From Cellulomonas fimi (GTDB taxonomy: Bacteria; Actinomycetota; Actinomycetes; Actinomycetales; Cellulomonadaceae), in the NCBI RefSeq assembly GCF_028527925.1, contig NZ_JAPESW010000001.1:124001-188000 (forward strand): DNA of 64,000 nucleotides. Reading direction: 5' to 3'. Made by a program: the position numbers and the translations under genes. The notes under the pieces were generated by a model. That model did not search any database and had not been told where the DNA came from. It worked only from the letters and a program-made list of their open reading frames with translations. Shown here piece after piece: positions 7,905-16,469 of the stretch; positions within the stretch are counted from its first letter, which is position 1; each line of letters opens with the position of its first letter.

Positions 7905-9596
7905 TCAGGCCGCGCCGCCCGCGAGCACCTGCTCGCGCACGACCCGGCGCAGGACCTTGCCGACCTGCGAGCGCGGCAGCTCCGAGAGCACCACGAGACG
8001 CCGCGGCAGCGCGTACCGCGCGAGCCGCTGCTCGCACCACGCCCGGACCGCCGCGAGGTCGACCCCGGACGCGTCGTCGGCCAGCACCACCGCGGCGACG
8101 ACGGACTCGCCCATCGCACCCCCGGGCACCCCGACGACCGCCACGTCGGCGATGCCCGGCATGCCGCGCAGGTGGTCCTCGACCTGCGACGGGTACACCT
8201 TGAAGCCGCCGGTGACGATCATCTCCTTCATGCGGTCCACGAGGACGACGCGGCCGTCGACGACCTGCACGACGTCCCCGGTGCGCAGCCACCCGCCGGG
8301 CAGCAGCTGCGCGGCGGTCTCGTCGGGCCGCTGCCAGTACCCCTGGAACACCTGCGGTCCGCGGATCAGGAGCTCGCCGCCGGTCGCCGGGTCGACGTCG
8401 CGCGTCGGGTCCTCCTGGTCGACCACGCGCACCTCGGTGCTCGGGAACGGCAGGCCGAGCGTGCCCGGTCGACGCTCGGGCGTCAGCGGGTTGCCGAGCG
8501 CGACGGGTGACGTCTCCGTCATGCCGTAGCCCTCGACGACGAGCCCTCCCGTCGCTGCTTCCCACCGGCGCGCGGTCTCGGCGGGCAGGGCCATCGCGCC
8601 GGAGATGGCGTGCGTGAACGACGAGAGGTCGGCTCCCGCGGCCTCGGCGGCCGTGACGAGGCGGTCGAGCATGGGCGGCACCGCGGGCAGGAACGTGCCG
8701 GGCCGGCGGCGCTGCGCGGCGACGACCGTCGCCGGGTCGAACGACGGGAAGACGACGAGCGTCGCACCGACGCGCACCGCGTACGTGAGGCACAGCGTGA
8801 GGCCGAACGCGTGAAAGAACGGCAGCACGCCGTAGACGACCTCGGTGCCGGGCACGACGCCCGTCCAGGCATGACCTTGGACGGCGTTGGCGACGAGGTT
8901 GCGGTGGCTGAGCACCGCCGCCTTCGGGGTGCCCGTCGTGCCGCCGGTGTACTGCAGGAGCGCGACGTCGTGCGGCTCGGGCTGCGGCGTCGCGGGGTCG
9001 ACCGGCCGCGCGTCGGCGACGAGCCGGTGCCACGTCGGGACGTCGGCGGGGACCGGCCCCTGCATGGCCGCGCGCGTGCGGCGCGCCTTGGCGACAGGCA
9101 GCCGCAGCGCGAGCCGCTGGCGCCACGGCAGGTCGGCGGCGAGGTCGACGGCGACGACGGTGCGCAGGTCGGTCCCGTCGCGTGCCGCGAGCACGGCCGG
9201 GACGGTCTTCTGCCAGACGAGCGCGACGACCGCGCCCGAGTCGGCGAGCTGGTGCGCGAGCTCGTCGGCCGTGTAGGTCGGGTTGTGCTCGACGACGACC
9301 GCCCCGATGCGCAGCACAGCCTGGAACGCGACGACGTGCGCGGGGCAGTTGGGCAGCGCGAGCGCGACGCGGTCGCCGGGCCCGACGCCGAGGTCGAGCA
9401 GGACCTGCGCGGCGCGCGCGACCTGGTCGGCGAGCTCGCGGTACGTCGTCGTCGCGCCGAGGAAGTCGAGCGCGACACGGTCGGGCCACGTCGTGGCGGC
9501 GCGGTCGAGGGCGGCGGTCAGCGGCTCGTCCGGGACGTCGACGTCCCGCGGGACCCCGGGCGGGAGGTCGAACGAGAGAGGGCGCGAACTGTCCAT
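7905..9596 (-). CDS. fadD: long-chain fatty-acid--CoA ligase / AMP-binding enzyme
   Basis: 563 aa, usual length for FadD-type acyl-CoA ligases. The ATP/AMP-binding P-loop YTGGTTGTPKAA, the GYGMTETSP adenylation motif, GELLIRGPQVFQGYW and WLRTGDVV are intact. So are the C-terminal DRMKEMIVTGGFKVYPSQVE hinge and the catalytic lysine region RSQVGKVLRR. It activates a fatty acid to acyl-CoA via an acyl-adenylate. It stands alone. The upstream region contains AT-rich inverted and direct repeats (9610-9643) that probably bind a fatty-acid-responsive repressor. Confidence 0.92.
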   Translation of the reverse strand: MDSSRPLSFDLPPGVPRDVDVPDEPLTAALDRAATTWPDRVALDFLGATTTYRELADQVARAAQVLLDLGVGPGDRVALALPNCPAHVVAFQAVLRIGAVVVEHNPTYTADELAHQLADSGAVVALVWQKTVPAVLAARDGTDLRTVVAVDLAADLPWRQRLALRLPVAKARRTRAAMQGPVPADVPTWHRLVADARPVDPATPQPEPHDVALLQYTGGTTGTPKAAVLSHRNLVANAVQGHAWTGVVPGTEVVYGVLPFFHAFGLTLCLTYAVRVGATLVVFPSFDPATVVAAQRRRPGTFLPAVPPMLDRLVTAAEAAGADLSSFTHAISGAMALPAETARRWEAATGGLVVEGYGMTETSPVALGNPLTPERRPGTLGLPFPSTEVRVVDQEDPTRDVDPATGGELLIRGPQVFQGYWQRPDETAAQLLPGGWLRTGDVVQVVDGRVVLVDRMKEMIVTGGFKVYPSQVEDHLRGMPGIADVAVVGVPGGAMGESVVAAVVLADDASGVDLAAVRAWCEQRLARYALPRRLVVLSELPRSQVGKVLRRVVREQVLAGGAA

Positions 9597-9609
9597 CGCA
9601 CGACCGTAA

Positions 9610-9643
9610 CCTACGGAACCGTAAGTTACTAGTCCGTAACTTA
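9610..9643. promoter_or_regulatory. operator/promoter region of fadD with overlapping repeats
   Basis: TACGG-AA-CCGTA is an inverted repeat at 9612-9623. It is followed by two near-identical copies of CCGTAAGTTAC / CCGTAACTTAG (9619-9629 and 9634-9644), the first containing GTAA-G-TTAC. It lies 14-48 bases upstream of the fadD ATG. The arrangement suits a TetR-type dimer pair; no regulator gene is adjacent. Confidence 0.5.
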
Positions 9644-9668
9644 GGTCTCACCCGCCGGCGGGTCCGGG

Positions 9669-10700
9669 TCAGAGCGCAGCCGCACCCGCCACCGCACCCT
9701 CCGCCACGGACAGCACCGACGGCAGCCACCGGAGCTGGCGCTCGAGCTGGTGCGCCTGGCCGCCCTCGTGCTGGTTGAAGGTGTAGACCTCGATGTCGGT
9801 CCGCGGCCGGTCGCCGGTCAGACCCGCGTAGTGGTTGTACGCGGCGAACACCGTCGACGGCGGGCACGTCATGTCCCGCAGCGCGACGGAGAACAGCGCG
9901 GGCGCGGTCGCCCGGCGGGCCAGGTGCACGCCGTCGAAGTACGCCAGGGTGCGGAACACGCGCTCCTCGGCGCCGCGGTGCACCGCGAGGTACTGCACGA
10001 GCTCGCCGTACGGGAACGCGTCGGTGATGTCGACCGCCCGCCGGTAGTGGCACAGGAACGGCACGTCGGGCATGGCCGCCGCGAGCTCGTCGGACAGGCC
10101 CGCCGCCGCGAGCGCGACCCCGCCGCCCTGGCTGATGCCCGCGACCGTGACGCGCTCCCGGTCGACCCCGGGCAGCGCACGCACCGCGTCGACCGCGCGC
10201 ACCGCGTCCGTCATGAGACGGCGGTAGTAGTGCTGCTCGGGGTCGTGGATGCCGCGCGTCATGACGCCGGGCGACGCCGGACCCGACCCCACGGGGTCCG
10301 GCGTGTGGCCGCCGTTGCCCCACGCCGAGCCCTGCCCGCGCGTGTCCATGACGACGTGCACGAAGCCCGCCGTCGCCCACGCGAGCCGCTCGTGCGCGAA
10401 CCCGCGACCGCCGCCGTAGCCGATGTACTCGACCACCGCGGGCAGGAGCTCGCCCGACTCCGCGCTGCCCGCCGGGCGGGTCACCCACGCACGCACCGGC
10501 TGGCCGTCGAAGCCCGCGAAGGTCAGGTCGTCGACGTCGACCAGGCGGAGGCCGGCGTCGGTCCGCGTCACGTCGACCAGCACCTCGTGGCGGCGGGCCT
10601 CGGCGAGCGTGGTCGCCCAGAAGTCGTCGAGGTCGGCGGGCTCGTCGAGCTCGGGGAGGTACCGCTCGAGCTCGGGCAGGGGCAGGTCGAACAGGGCCAT
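9669..10700 (-). CDS. acetyl xylan esterase / cephalosporin-C deacetylase (CE7)
   Basis: 343 aa, no signal peptide, CE7 family. The catalytic triad is visible: S190 in GISQGG, D276 in LRDMTCPPSTVF and H311 in NQHEGGQ. The RGQG motif (MDTRGQGSAWG) that shapes the oxyanion hole is at about 120-126. It removes acetyl groups from short xylo-oligosaccharides inside the cell by family precedent, fitting the xylanase and beta-glucosidase elsewhere in the window. ATG at 10700 with GGAG about 9 bases upstream; downstream of the cystathionine beta-synthase gene after 135 bases, probably with its own promoter. Confidence 0.9.
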   Translation of the reverse strand: MALFDLPLPELERYLPELDEPADLDDFWATTLAEARRHEVLVDVTRTDAGLRLVDVDDLTFAGFDGQPVRAWVTRPAGSAESGELLPAVVEYIGYGGGRGFAHERLAWATAGFVHVVMDTRGQGSAWGNGGHTPDPVGSGPASPGVMTRGIHDPEQHYYRRLMTDAVRAVDAVRALPGVDRERVTVAGISQGGGVALAAAGLSDELAAAMPDVPFLCHYRRAVDITDAFPYGELVQYLAVHRGAEERVFRTLAYFDGVHLARRATAPALFSVALRDMTCPPSTVFAAYNHYAGLTGDRPRTDIEVYTFNQHEGGQAHQLERQLRWLPSVLSVAEGAVAGAAAL

Positions 10701-10835
10701 CGTGCTCCTTCGGCGATGACGTGCGGACGTGCAGCGCGCCGCGCACGGCGCACGTCGGGACGCTACCCCGCCCGCCCCGCGGTCAGGAAACCGCCTCCCC
10801 GCACGTCCGTCGACCGCGCGTCGGGTCCCGCGTCG

Positions 10836-12248
10836 TCAGCGGGCCAGGTAGCCCAGGAGGTCGTGGCGGGTGAGGACGCCGACGGGCGCGCCGTCGTCGA
10901 CGACCATGAGCGCGTCGGCCTTCTGGAGGGCCTCGCGCGCGTCCTGCACGGACTCCCCCGACCCGATGAGCGGGAACGGCGCCGACATGTGCCGGTCGAC
11001 CCGGTCGGACAGCGCCGCGGCGCCGGAGAAGACCGCGTCGAGCAGGTCCCGCTCGCTCACGGACCCGGCGACCTCGCCGACCTTGACGGGCGGCTCGGCC
11101 CCGACGACGGGCATCTGCGAGACGCCGTACTCGTGCAGGATCTCGATCGCGTCGCGCACGGTCTCCGTCGGGTGCGTGTGCACGAGGTCGGGCAGCGAGC
11201 CCGTCTTGGTGCGCAGCACGTCGGCGACGGTCGCGCCCTCGTCGTCGGCGAGGAACCCGTACGACCGCATCCAGGAGTCGTTGAAGATCTTCGACAGGTA
11301 CCCGCGCCCGCTGTCGGGCAGGATCACGACGATCACGGCCCGCGCCGCGGCCTCGGGGTCGCGCTCCTGGAGGTCGCGGGCGTACCGCAGCGTCGCCTCG
11401 ACGGCCATCCCGCACGACCCGCCGACGAGCAGCCCCTCCTCGCGCGCGAGGCGGCGCGTCATCGCGAACGAGTCGGCGTCGGACACGGCGATGATCTCGT
11501 CCGGGACGCTGGGGTCGTACGCCGCGGGCCAGAAGTCCTCGCCGACGCCCTCGACCAGGTACGGCCGCCCGTCGCCGCCCGAGTAGACCGAGCCGGCGGG
11601 GTCGGCGCCGATGACGACGACGCGGCCGCCGTCGGCCTCGGGCCGGTCCGCGGACACGTCGTGGAGGTAGCGGCCGGTGCCCGTGATGGTGCCGCCCGTG
11701 CCGACGCCCGTGACGAGGTGCGTGATGCGCCCGTCGGTGTCGGCCCAGATCTCCGGGCCGGTCGACTCGTAGTGGCTCGCCGGGCCGTTCGGGTTCGCGT
11801 ACTGGTTGGGCTTCCAGGCGCCCTCGATCTCGCGCGTGAGCCGGTCGGAGACCGAGTAGTACGAGTCCGGGTGGTCGGGCGGGACCGCGGTGGGCGTCAC
11901 GACGACCTCGGCGCCGTACGCGCGCAGCACGTCGCGCTTGTCCTGGCTCACCTTGTCGGGGCAGACGAACACGCAGCGGTAGCCCTTGCGCTGCGCGACG
12001 AGCGCGAGCCCGACGCCCGTGTTGCCGGAGGTCGGCTCGACGATCGTCCCGCCCGGGCGGAGCTCACCGCTCGCCTCGGCGGCCTCGACCATCTTGAGCG
12101 CGATGCGGTCCTTCACGGACCCGCCGGGGTTCATGTACTCGACCTTCGCCAGGATCGTGGCGGTCAGGCCCGCGGTGACCGACGACAGCCGGACGAGCGG
12201 CGTGCCGCCGACCAGCTCGGAGATGTGCTCGGCGTACTTCACCGACAC
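10836..12248 (-). CDS. cystathionine beta-synthase
   Basis: 470 aa. Residues 1-320 form the fold-type II PLP domain: K46 in NPGGSVKDRIA binds PLP, EPTSGNTGVGLA and TGVGTGGTITGTGRYL bind substrate and phosphate. Residues about 345-470 hold two CBS domains, as in actinobacterial and eukaryotic beta-synthases and unlike plain cysteine synthase. It condenses serine (or O-acetylserine) with homocysteine. The start could be GTG at 12248 or GTG at 12242; the latter sits 7 bases after TAACGT and could be leaderless. The hairpin 12255-12291 is immediately upstream. Confidence 0.9.
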   Translation of the reverse strand: MSVKYAEHISELVGGTPLVRLSSVTAGLTATILAKVEYMNPGGSVKDRIALKMVEAAEASGELRPGGTIVEPTSGNTGVGLALVAQRKGYRCVFVCPDKVSQDKRDVLRAYGAEVVVTPTAVPPDHPDSYYSVSDRLTREIEGAWKPNQYANPNGPASHYESTGPEIWADTDGRITHLVTGVGTGGTITGTGRYLHDVSADRPEADGGRVVVIGADPAGSVYSGGDGRPYLVEGVGEDFWPAAYDPSVPDEIIAVSDADSFAMTRRLAREEGLLVGGSCGMAVEATLRYARDLQERDPEAAARAVIVVILPDSGRGYLSKIFNDSWMRSYGFLADDEGATVADVLRTKTGSLPDLVHTHPTETVRDAIEILHEYGVSQMPVVGAEPPVKVGEVAGSVSERDLLDAVFSGAAALSDRVDRHMSAPFPLIGSGESVQDAREALQKADALMVVDDGAPVGVLTRHDLLGYLAR

Positions 12249-12254
12249 GACGTT

Positions 12255-12291
12255 ACCGGCCGGTAGCGCGAGAGGTGCGCTACCGGCCGGT
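12255..12291. terminator. hairpin between the Bax-inhibitor-1 and cystathionine beta-synthase genes
   Basis: A perfect 15-bp stem ACCGGCCGGTAGCGC / GCGCTACCGGCCGGT with a 7-base loop. It is 40 bases past the stop of the BI-1 gene and only 6 bases before the GTG of the next gene on the same strand. It most simply terminates the BI-1 transcript; no separate ribosome site fits between it and the next start. Confidence 0.6.
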
Positions 12292-12330
12292 CAGGTCGTG
12301 CGTGCGGTCGTCGCGGGCGACGACCCGGAA

Positions 12331-13155
12331 TCAGTCGCCGCGCAGGATCGCGAGCAGGCGGAGCAGCTCGAGGTAGAGCCACACCAGCGTGACGACCAGG
12401 CCGAAGGCGGCCGACCACGCGAGCTTGCGGGGGGCGCCCGCCTCGACGCCGCGCTTGATCGAGTCGAAGTCGACGATGAGGCTCGCGGCCGCGAGACCGA
12501 CGGCGAGCAGGCCGACGGCCACGCCGATCCAGCCGCTGCGCAGCGGGCCGAACTCGCCGCCGCCCACGTTGAAGAACATGAGGACGACGTTGACCAGCGA
12601 GAAGACCAGGTAGCCGACGAGCGCCAGGATCAGCCAGCGCGTGAACTTCGGCGTGACGCGCACGCGGCCCGAGCGGAACAGGAACAGCGACGCGGCGAAC
12701 ACCGCGAACGTCGCGAGCACGGCCTGCACGACCAGGCCCGGCCAGCGCTGCTCGAAGTAGAGGCTGATGCCGCCGAGGAACACACCCTGCGCGACGGCGT
12801 ACAGCGAGATCAGGACCGGGCTGGGCTCGCGCTTGAACGCGTTGACGAGGCCGAGCACGAGACCGACGACCGCGCCGACGACCCACAGGCCCGGCACGAG
12901 CGTCCACGTGATCGCCGCGCTCACCACGAGCATCGCGAACAGGCCCGCCGTCTTGATGATGACGTCGTCGTAGGTGAGGCGGCCGGTGTCGCGCGCCGTG
13001 GCGGACGGCGCCTCGTACATCTTGTCGAGCGTCACCGCGTCGATCGTCTGGGTCGCCATGGCGCCGCTGCCGGCGCCCGCCTGGGCGCGCGCGCGGTTGC
13101 GCCGGTCGTTCGGGTCCCCGAACACGGGACTGTTGCTGAAGACGGGGTTGCTCAT
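12331..13155 (-). CDS. Bax inhibitor-1/YccA family membrane protein
   Basis: 274 aa. A soluble Asn/Arg/Ala-rich N-terminus of about 75 residues is followed by seven hydrophobic segments starting at VIIKTAGLFAMLVVSAAITW, the usual layout for actinobacterial YccA-like proteins. The segment with IVDFDSIKRGVEAGAPRKLAWSAAFGL and the acidic residue pair matches the pore region implicated in pH-dependent calcium leak in bacterial relatives. The ATG at 13155 follows CCGGAGGACGCC, a good ribosome site. Function in actinobacteria is not established. Confidence 0.85.
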   Translation of the reverse strand: MSNPVFSNSPVFGDPNDRRNRARAQAGAGSGAMATQTIDAVTLDKMYEAPSATARDTGRLTYDDVIIKTAGLFAMLVVSAAITWTLVPGLWVVGAVVGLVLGLVNAFKREPSPVLISLYAVAQGVFLGGISLYFEQRWPGLVVQAVLATFAVFAASLFLFRSGRVRVTPKFTRWLILALVGYLVFSLVNVVLMFFNVGGGEFGPLRSGWIGVAVGLLAVGLAAASLIVDFDSIKRGVEAGAPRKLAWSAAFGLVVTLVWLYLELLRLLAILRGD

Positions 13156-13300
13156 GGCGTCCTCCGGGACGGCTTGGGCAGGCGGTGGGTCATCGGGTCG
13201 AGCGGTCGGTCCCGGCGTGAACCGGGCATTCATCGTACGGAACGTCGGTCGTCCCCAGATCGTTCCAAGGAGGGAGCAGGTCCGCGACCCTGATCCGACC

Positions 13301-13369
13301 TCAGGGTGACCCTGACCTGGATCTCAGGTCTTCCGACTGATGACCGGCCTCGTCGCACGGGCCTAGGGT
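13301..13369 (+). promoter_or_regulatory. promoter and tandem palindromes of the ABC exporter operon
   Basis: TCAGGGT-G-ACCCTGA (13301-13315) is a perfect palindrome, and GACCTG-GATCT-CAGGTC (13314-13330) abuts it. They lie upstream of a plausible promoter (ATGACC at 13340-13345, TAGGGT at 13364-13369, 18-base spacer). A dimeric regulator probably binds here. The BI-1 gene diverges from the same region. Confidence 0.5.
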
Positions 13370-13407
13370 CGAGCACGGCCACACCGTTCCCGACTTGAGG
13401 AAAGACG

Positions 13408-14352
13408 ATGATCGAGGCACAGGGCCTGACCAAGAGATACGGCAGCAAGACCGCGGTGAACGACATCTCGTTCACGGTCCAGCCCGGCAAGGTGACGGGC
13501 TTCCTGGGCCCGAACGGCGCGGGTAAGTCGACGACGATGCGCATGATCGTGGGCCTCGACCGCCCCACGCACGGGACGGTCACGGTCAACGGCCGTCCGT
13601 ACGCGCAGCACCGGTCGCCGCTCACCGAGGTCGGTGCGCTCCTGGAGGCGAAGGCCGTCCACACGGGCCGCTCGGCGCGCAACCACCTGCGGGCGCTCGC
13701 GGCGACGCACGGCATCCCCGAGAAGCGCGTCACCGAGGTCATCGGCATGACGGGCCTCGACGGTGTGGCGAAGCGTCGGGTCGGCGGGTTCTCGCTCGGC
13801 ATGGGGCAGCGCCTCGGCATCGCGGCGGCGCTCCTCGGCGACCCGCGCACGCTCATCCTCGACGAGCCCGTCAACGGCCTCGACCCCGAGGGTGTGCTCT
13901 GGGTCCGCAACCTCGTGAAGTACCTCGCCTCCGAGGGGCGCACGGTGTTCCTGTCGTCGCACCTCATGAGCGAGATGGCCCTCACGGCCGACCACCTCGT
14001 CGTCATCGGCAAGGGGCGGATCATCGCCGACGGCCCGGTGTCCGACGTCGTCGCCCGTGCGACGCGCTCGACGGTGCGGGTCCGCTCGCCGCAGGCGACG
14101 CAGCTCGCCGAGCTCCTGAGCGGGCCGGAGGTCACCGTGACCGCCGTCGAGCCCGGTGTGCTCGAGGTGCTGGGGGCGACGTCCGAGGGCGTCGGCGAGG
14201 CCGCGGCCGCCGCGCGCATCGTCCTGCACGAGCTCACGCCCGTCACCGGGTCCCTCGAGGACGCATACATGAGCCTCACGCAGGACGCCGTCGAGTACCA
14301 CTCCGCCACCGTGCCCGGCACGGCCACGACCGCCCAGGAGCAGTCCGCATGA
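13408..14352 (+). CDS. ABC transporter ATP-binding protein (ABC-2 type exporter)
   Basis: 314 aa. Walker A GPNGAGKST (34-42), signature FSLGMGQRLGIA (a variant LSxGQ), Walker B LILDEPVNGLDPEG and the switch His in SSHLMS are complete. The C-terminal 90 residues resemble the accessory domain of BcrA/NatA-type exporters. It energises the permease encoded by the next gene, with which it overlaps by 4 bases (ATGA). Preceded by GAGGAAAG. The substrate is unknown; the group includes peptide-antibiotic resistance exporters and sodium exporters. Confidence 0.92.
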   Translation: MIEAQGLTKRYGSKTAVNDISFTVQPGKVTGFLGPNGAGKSTTMRMIVGLDRPTHGTVTVNGRPYAQHRSPLTEVGALLEAKAVHTGRSARNHLRALAATHGIPEKRVTEVIGMTGLDGVAKRRVGGFSLGMGQRLGIAAALLGDPRTLILDEPVNGLDPEGVLWVRNLVKYLASEGRTVFLSSHLMSEMALTADHLVVIGKGRIIADGPVSDVVARATRSTVRVRSPQATQLAELLSGPEVTVTAVEPGVLEVLGATSEGVGEAAAAARIVLHELTPVTGSLEDAYMSLTQDAVEYHSATVPGTATTAQEQSA

Positions 14353-15215
14353 GCACCGCGACCCTCTCCCCCACCACCCCGGCCAAGCCGGCGACGGCGA
14401 GCCCGTACCGGGTGACCTTCGGGCACCTGCTGCGCGCCGAGTGGATCAAGCTCTGGACCGTCCGCTCGACCATCTGGACCCTCGCGATGACGGTCGTCGT
14501 GATGGTCGGCCTCGTCGCCGCCGTCGCGGGCGTCATGTCGACCCAGATCGACGACGCCCCCTCGGGCACCGAGGCCATCGACCTCAGCCTCACGCCGTTC
14601 CTGCCCGCGGTGCAGATGGCGTCCATCGCGGTCGTCGTGCTCGGCGTGCTCGCGATCTCGGGCGAGTACACGACCGGCATGATCCGGTCGAGCGTCGCCG
14701 CGGCGCCGCGCCGCACGCCCGTGCTCTGGTCCAAGCTCGCGGTGCTGACCGCGACGATCCTCGTCGTCGCGGCCGTCGCGGTCGCGCTCGGCTACGCGGT
14801 CGCGTACCTGTTCCTCTCGCGCGTCGACCTCGCCCCGCAGCTCTCCGAGCCGCAGGTGCTGCGGGTCCTCGGCGGGTGCGCGCTGTACCTCGCGACGATC
14901 GCCGCGTTCGCGTTCGCGATCGGTGCGCTGCTGCGCCACTCGGCCGCGGCGCTCGCGACGATCCTCGCGCTGCTGCTCGTCGTCGAGAACGTCGTCGCGG
15001 CGATCCCGTGGGAGCCGCTGCAGTACGTGAGCCCCTTCCTGCCGGCGACGGCGGGGTCGAAGATCACGCAGACCGACATGACGGTCGACATGGTCAACTC
15101 GATGTCCGAGCACGGTGCGAACCTCACCGCCTGGCAGGGCTACGGCGTCCTCGTGGCGTGGGTGGCCGTGCTGCTGACGATCGCCGCGGTGCTCATGAAG
15201 CGACGCGACGTCTGA
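14349..15215 (+). CDS. ABC-2 type transporter permease
   Basis: 288 aa with six predicted membrane segments. A long first extracytoplasmic loop after LAMTVVVMVGLVAAVAGVM contains the polar SGTEAIDLSL stretch; the LLRAEWIKLWTVRSTIW element before the first helix is typical of actinobacterial ABC-2 permeases that partner BcrA-like ATPases. Starts inside the ATPase stop (ATGA overlap). A strong hairpin follows the stop at 15224. Confidence 0.88.
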   Translation: MSTATLSPTTPAKPATASPYRVTFGHLLRAEWIKLWTVRSTIWTLAMTVVVMVGLVAAVAGVMSTQIDDAPSGTEAIDLSLTPFLPAVQMASIAVVVLGVLAISGEYTTGMIRSSVAAAPRRTPVLWSKLAVLTATILVVAAVAVALGYAVAYLFLSRVDLAPQLSEPQVLRVLGGCALYLATIAAFAFAIGALLRHSAAALATILALLLVVENVVAAIPWEPLQYVSPFLPATAGSKITQTDMTVDMVNSMSEHGANLTAWQGYGVLVAWVAVLLTIAAVLMKRRDV

Positions 15216-15223
15216 TTCCCCAC

Positions 15224-15261
15224 GGTGCCGTCGTCGCGTCCTCGAGCGCGACGACGGCACC
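15224..15261 (+). terminator. terminator of the ABC exporter operon
   Basis: A perfect 15-bp stem GGTGCCGTCGTCGCG / CGCGACGACGGCACC around an 8-base loop, 8 bases past the permease stop. Confidence 0.75.
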
Positions 15262-15360
15262 ACCCCGCACGGGCGCACCCCCGACTCTCGAGCCTCGGCC
15301 CGACGCAGCGGTGGCGCGCCCGTCGCGTTCCCACCCCGCCCCTCCCCGGAGGTCCCCGCG

Positions 15361-16467
15361 TTGACCGAGATGATCGCCGTGCCGCAGGCGGAGGGGCCCG
15401 TCCCGGCTGCCGTCGTGCTGGCCGTCGTCGTGCTCGCGCTCATGGCCGCGGTGACCGTCCTCGCGGCGAGGGCACGGCGCCCGGTGCTCGCGACCGGGAT
15501 GACGGGTGACCTCGCGCTGGGGTCCGCGGTGCGCGACGCACTCCCGGGCCTGCGGGCGCACCGCCTGGCGGTCGCGCTCGTGGAGGACGGTCACGTGACG
15601 TTCGCGGGGTTCGGCGCGGACGAGCGCACGGTCTTCGAGATCGGCTCGGTGACGAAGGCGCTGACCGGGCTGCTGCTGGCCGACGCCGTCGACCGGGGCG
15701 AGGTGACGCTCGACGACCGGCTCGGCGAGCACCTCGACCTCGGCGGCGGTGCCGTGGCGGGCGTGCGGCTGGGCGACGCCGCGGCGCACGCGGGCCGGCT
15801 CCCCCGGCTGCCCGCCGACCCGCGCCTCCTGCTGCGGGGCACCCGGGCGTCGCTGACCGGACGCAACCCGTACGACGGCATCGACGTCCCGGCGCTGCTC
15901 GCCGCCGCCGCGCGCACACCGCTCGCGACGACGCCGACCCCGCAGTACTCCAACCTCGGCGCGGCGCTCGTCGGGCAGGCCCTCGCGGCGCGCGTGGGGA
16001 CGACCTACGCGCAGCTGCTGGCCGACCGCGTCACGGGGCCGCTCGGGATGGGGGCGACGACGACGCCCGCCGCGGCCCGCGCCGACGACCCGATGGAGCC
16101 CGGGACCAGCCGCCGCGGCCGCCCGCAGGAGCCCTGGACCATGGACGGGTTCGCACCCGCCGGCGGCGTCCGGTCGACGACCGCCGACCTCGCGGTGCTG
16201 CTCGCGGCGCTGCTCGACGGGTCGGCGCCGGGCGCGTGGGCGCTGGACCCGCGCGCCGACCTCGACGCGACCGAGCGGGTCGGCCTGTTCTGGCTGACCC
16301 GCTCGACGGACGACGGCACGACGACGTGGCACAACGGCATGACGGGCGGGTTCGCGTCGTTCGTCGGCCTCGACCGTGCCGCGCGGCGCGGCGTCGTCGT
16401 CCTGTCGGACGTGGCGTCGAGCGTCGACGCGCTCGGCACCCGGCTGCTGGCCCCTGAGCGCGTGTGA
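15361..16467 (+). CDS. serine hydrolase, beta-lactamase / PBP4* family, membrane-anchored
   Basis: 368 aa. One N-terminal membrane helix (about 15-38) anchors a class C beta-lactamase-fold domain with the three active-site elements S96-V-T-K99, Y196-S-N198 and H324-N-G. The family's usual HTSGLP loop is altered to HAGRLPRLP. Likely an extracytoplasmic esterase, D-aminopeptidase or transpeptidase-like enzyme; beta-lactam resistance should not be assumed. The TTG at 15361 gives the N-terminal helix and is weakly supported; the ATG codon at position 4 is an alternative. The stop is 2 bases from the convergent MFS gene. Confidence 0.8.
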   Translation: MTEMIAVPQAEGPVPAAVVLAVVVLALMAAVTVLAARARRPVLATGMTGDLALGSAVRDALPGLRAHRLAVALVEDGHVTFAGFGADERTVFEIGSVTKALTGLLLADAVDRGEVTLDDRLGEHLDLGGGAVAGVRLGDAAAHAGRLPRLPADPRLLLRGTRASLTGRNPYDGIDVPALLAAAARTPLATTPTPQYSNLGAALVGQALAARVGTTYAQLLADRVTGPLGMGATTTPAAARADDPMEPGTSRRGRPQEPWTMDGFAPAGGVRSTTADLAVLLAALLDGSAPGAWALDPRADLDATERVGLFWLTRSTDDGTTTWHNGMTGGFASFVGLDRAARRGVVVLSDVASSVDALGTRLLAPERV

Positions 16468-16469
16468 GG

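Noticed and set aside
15361..16467. Calling the serine hydrolase a beta-lactamase resistance gene
   Set aside because: The SxxK, YxN and HxG elements are shared by many esterases and peptidases, and the loop before the active site differs from class C beta-lactamases; resistance is not supported.
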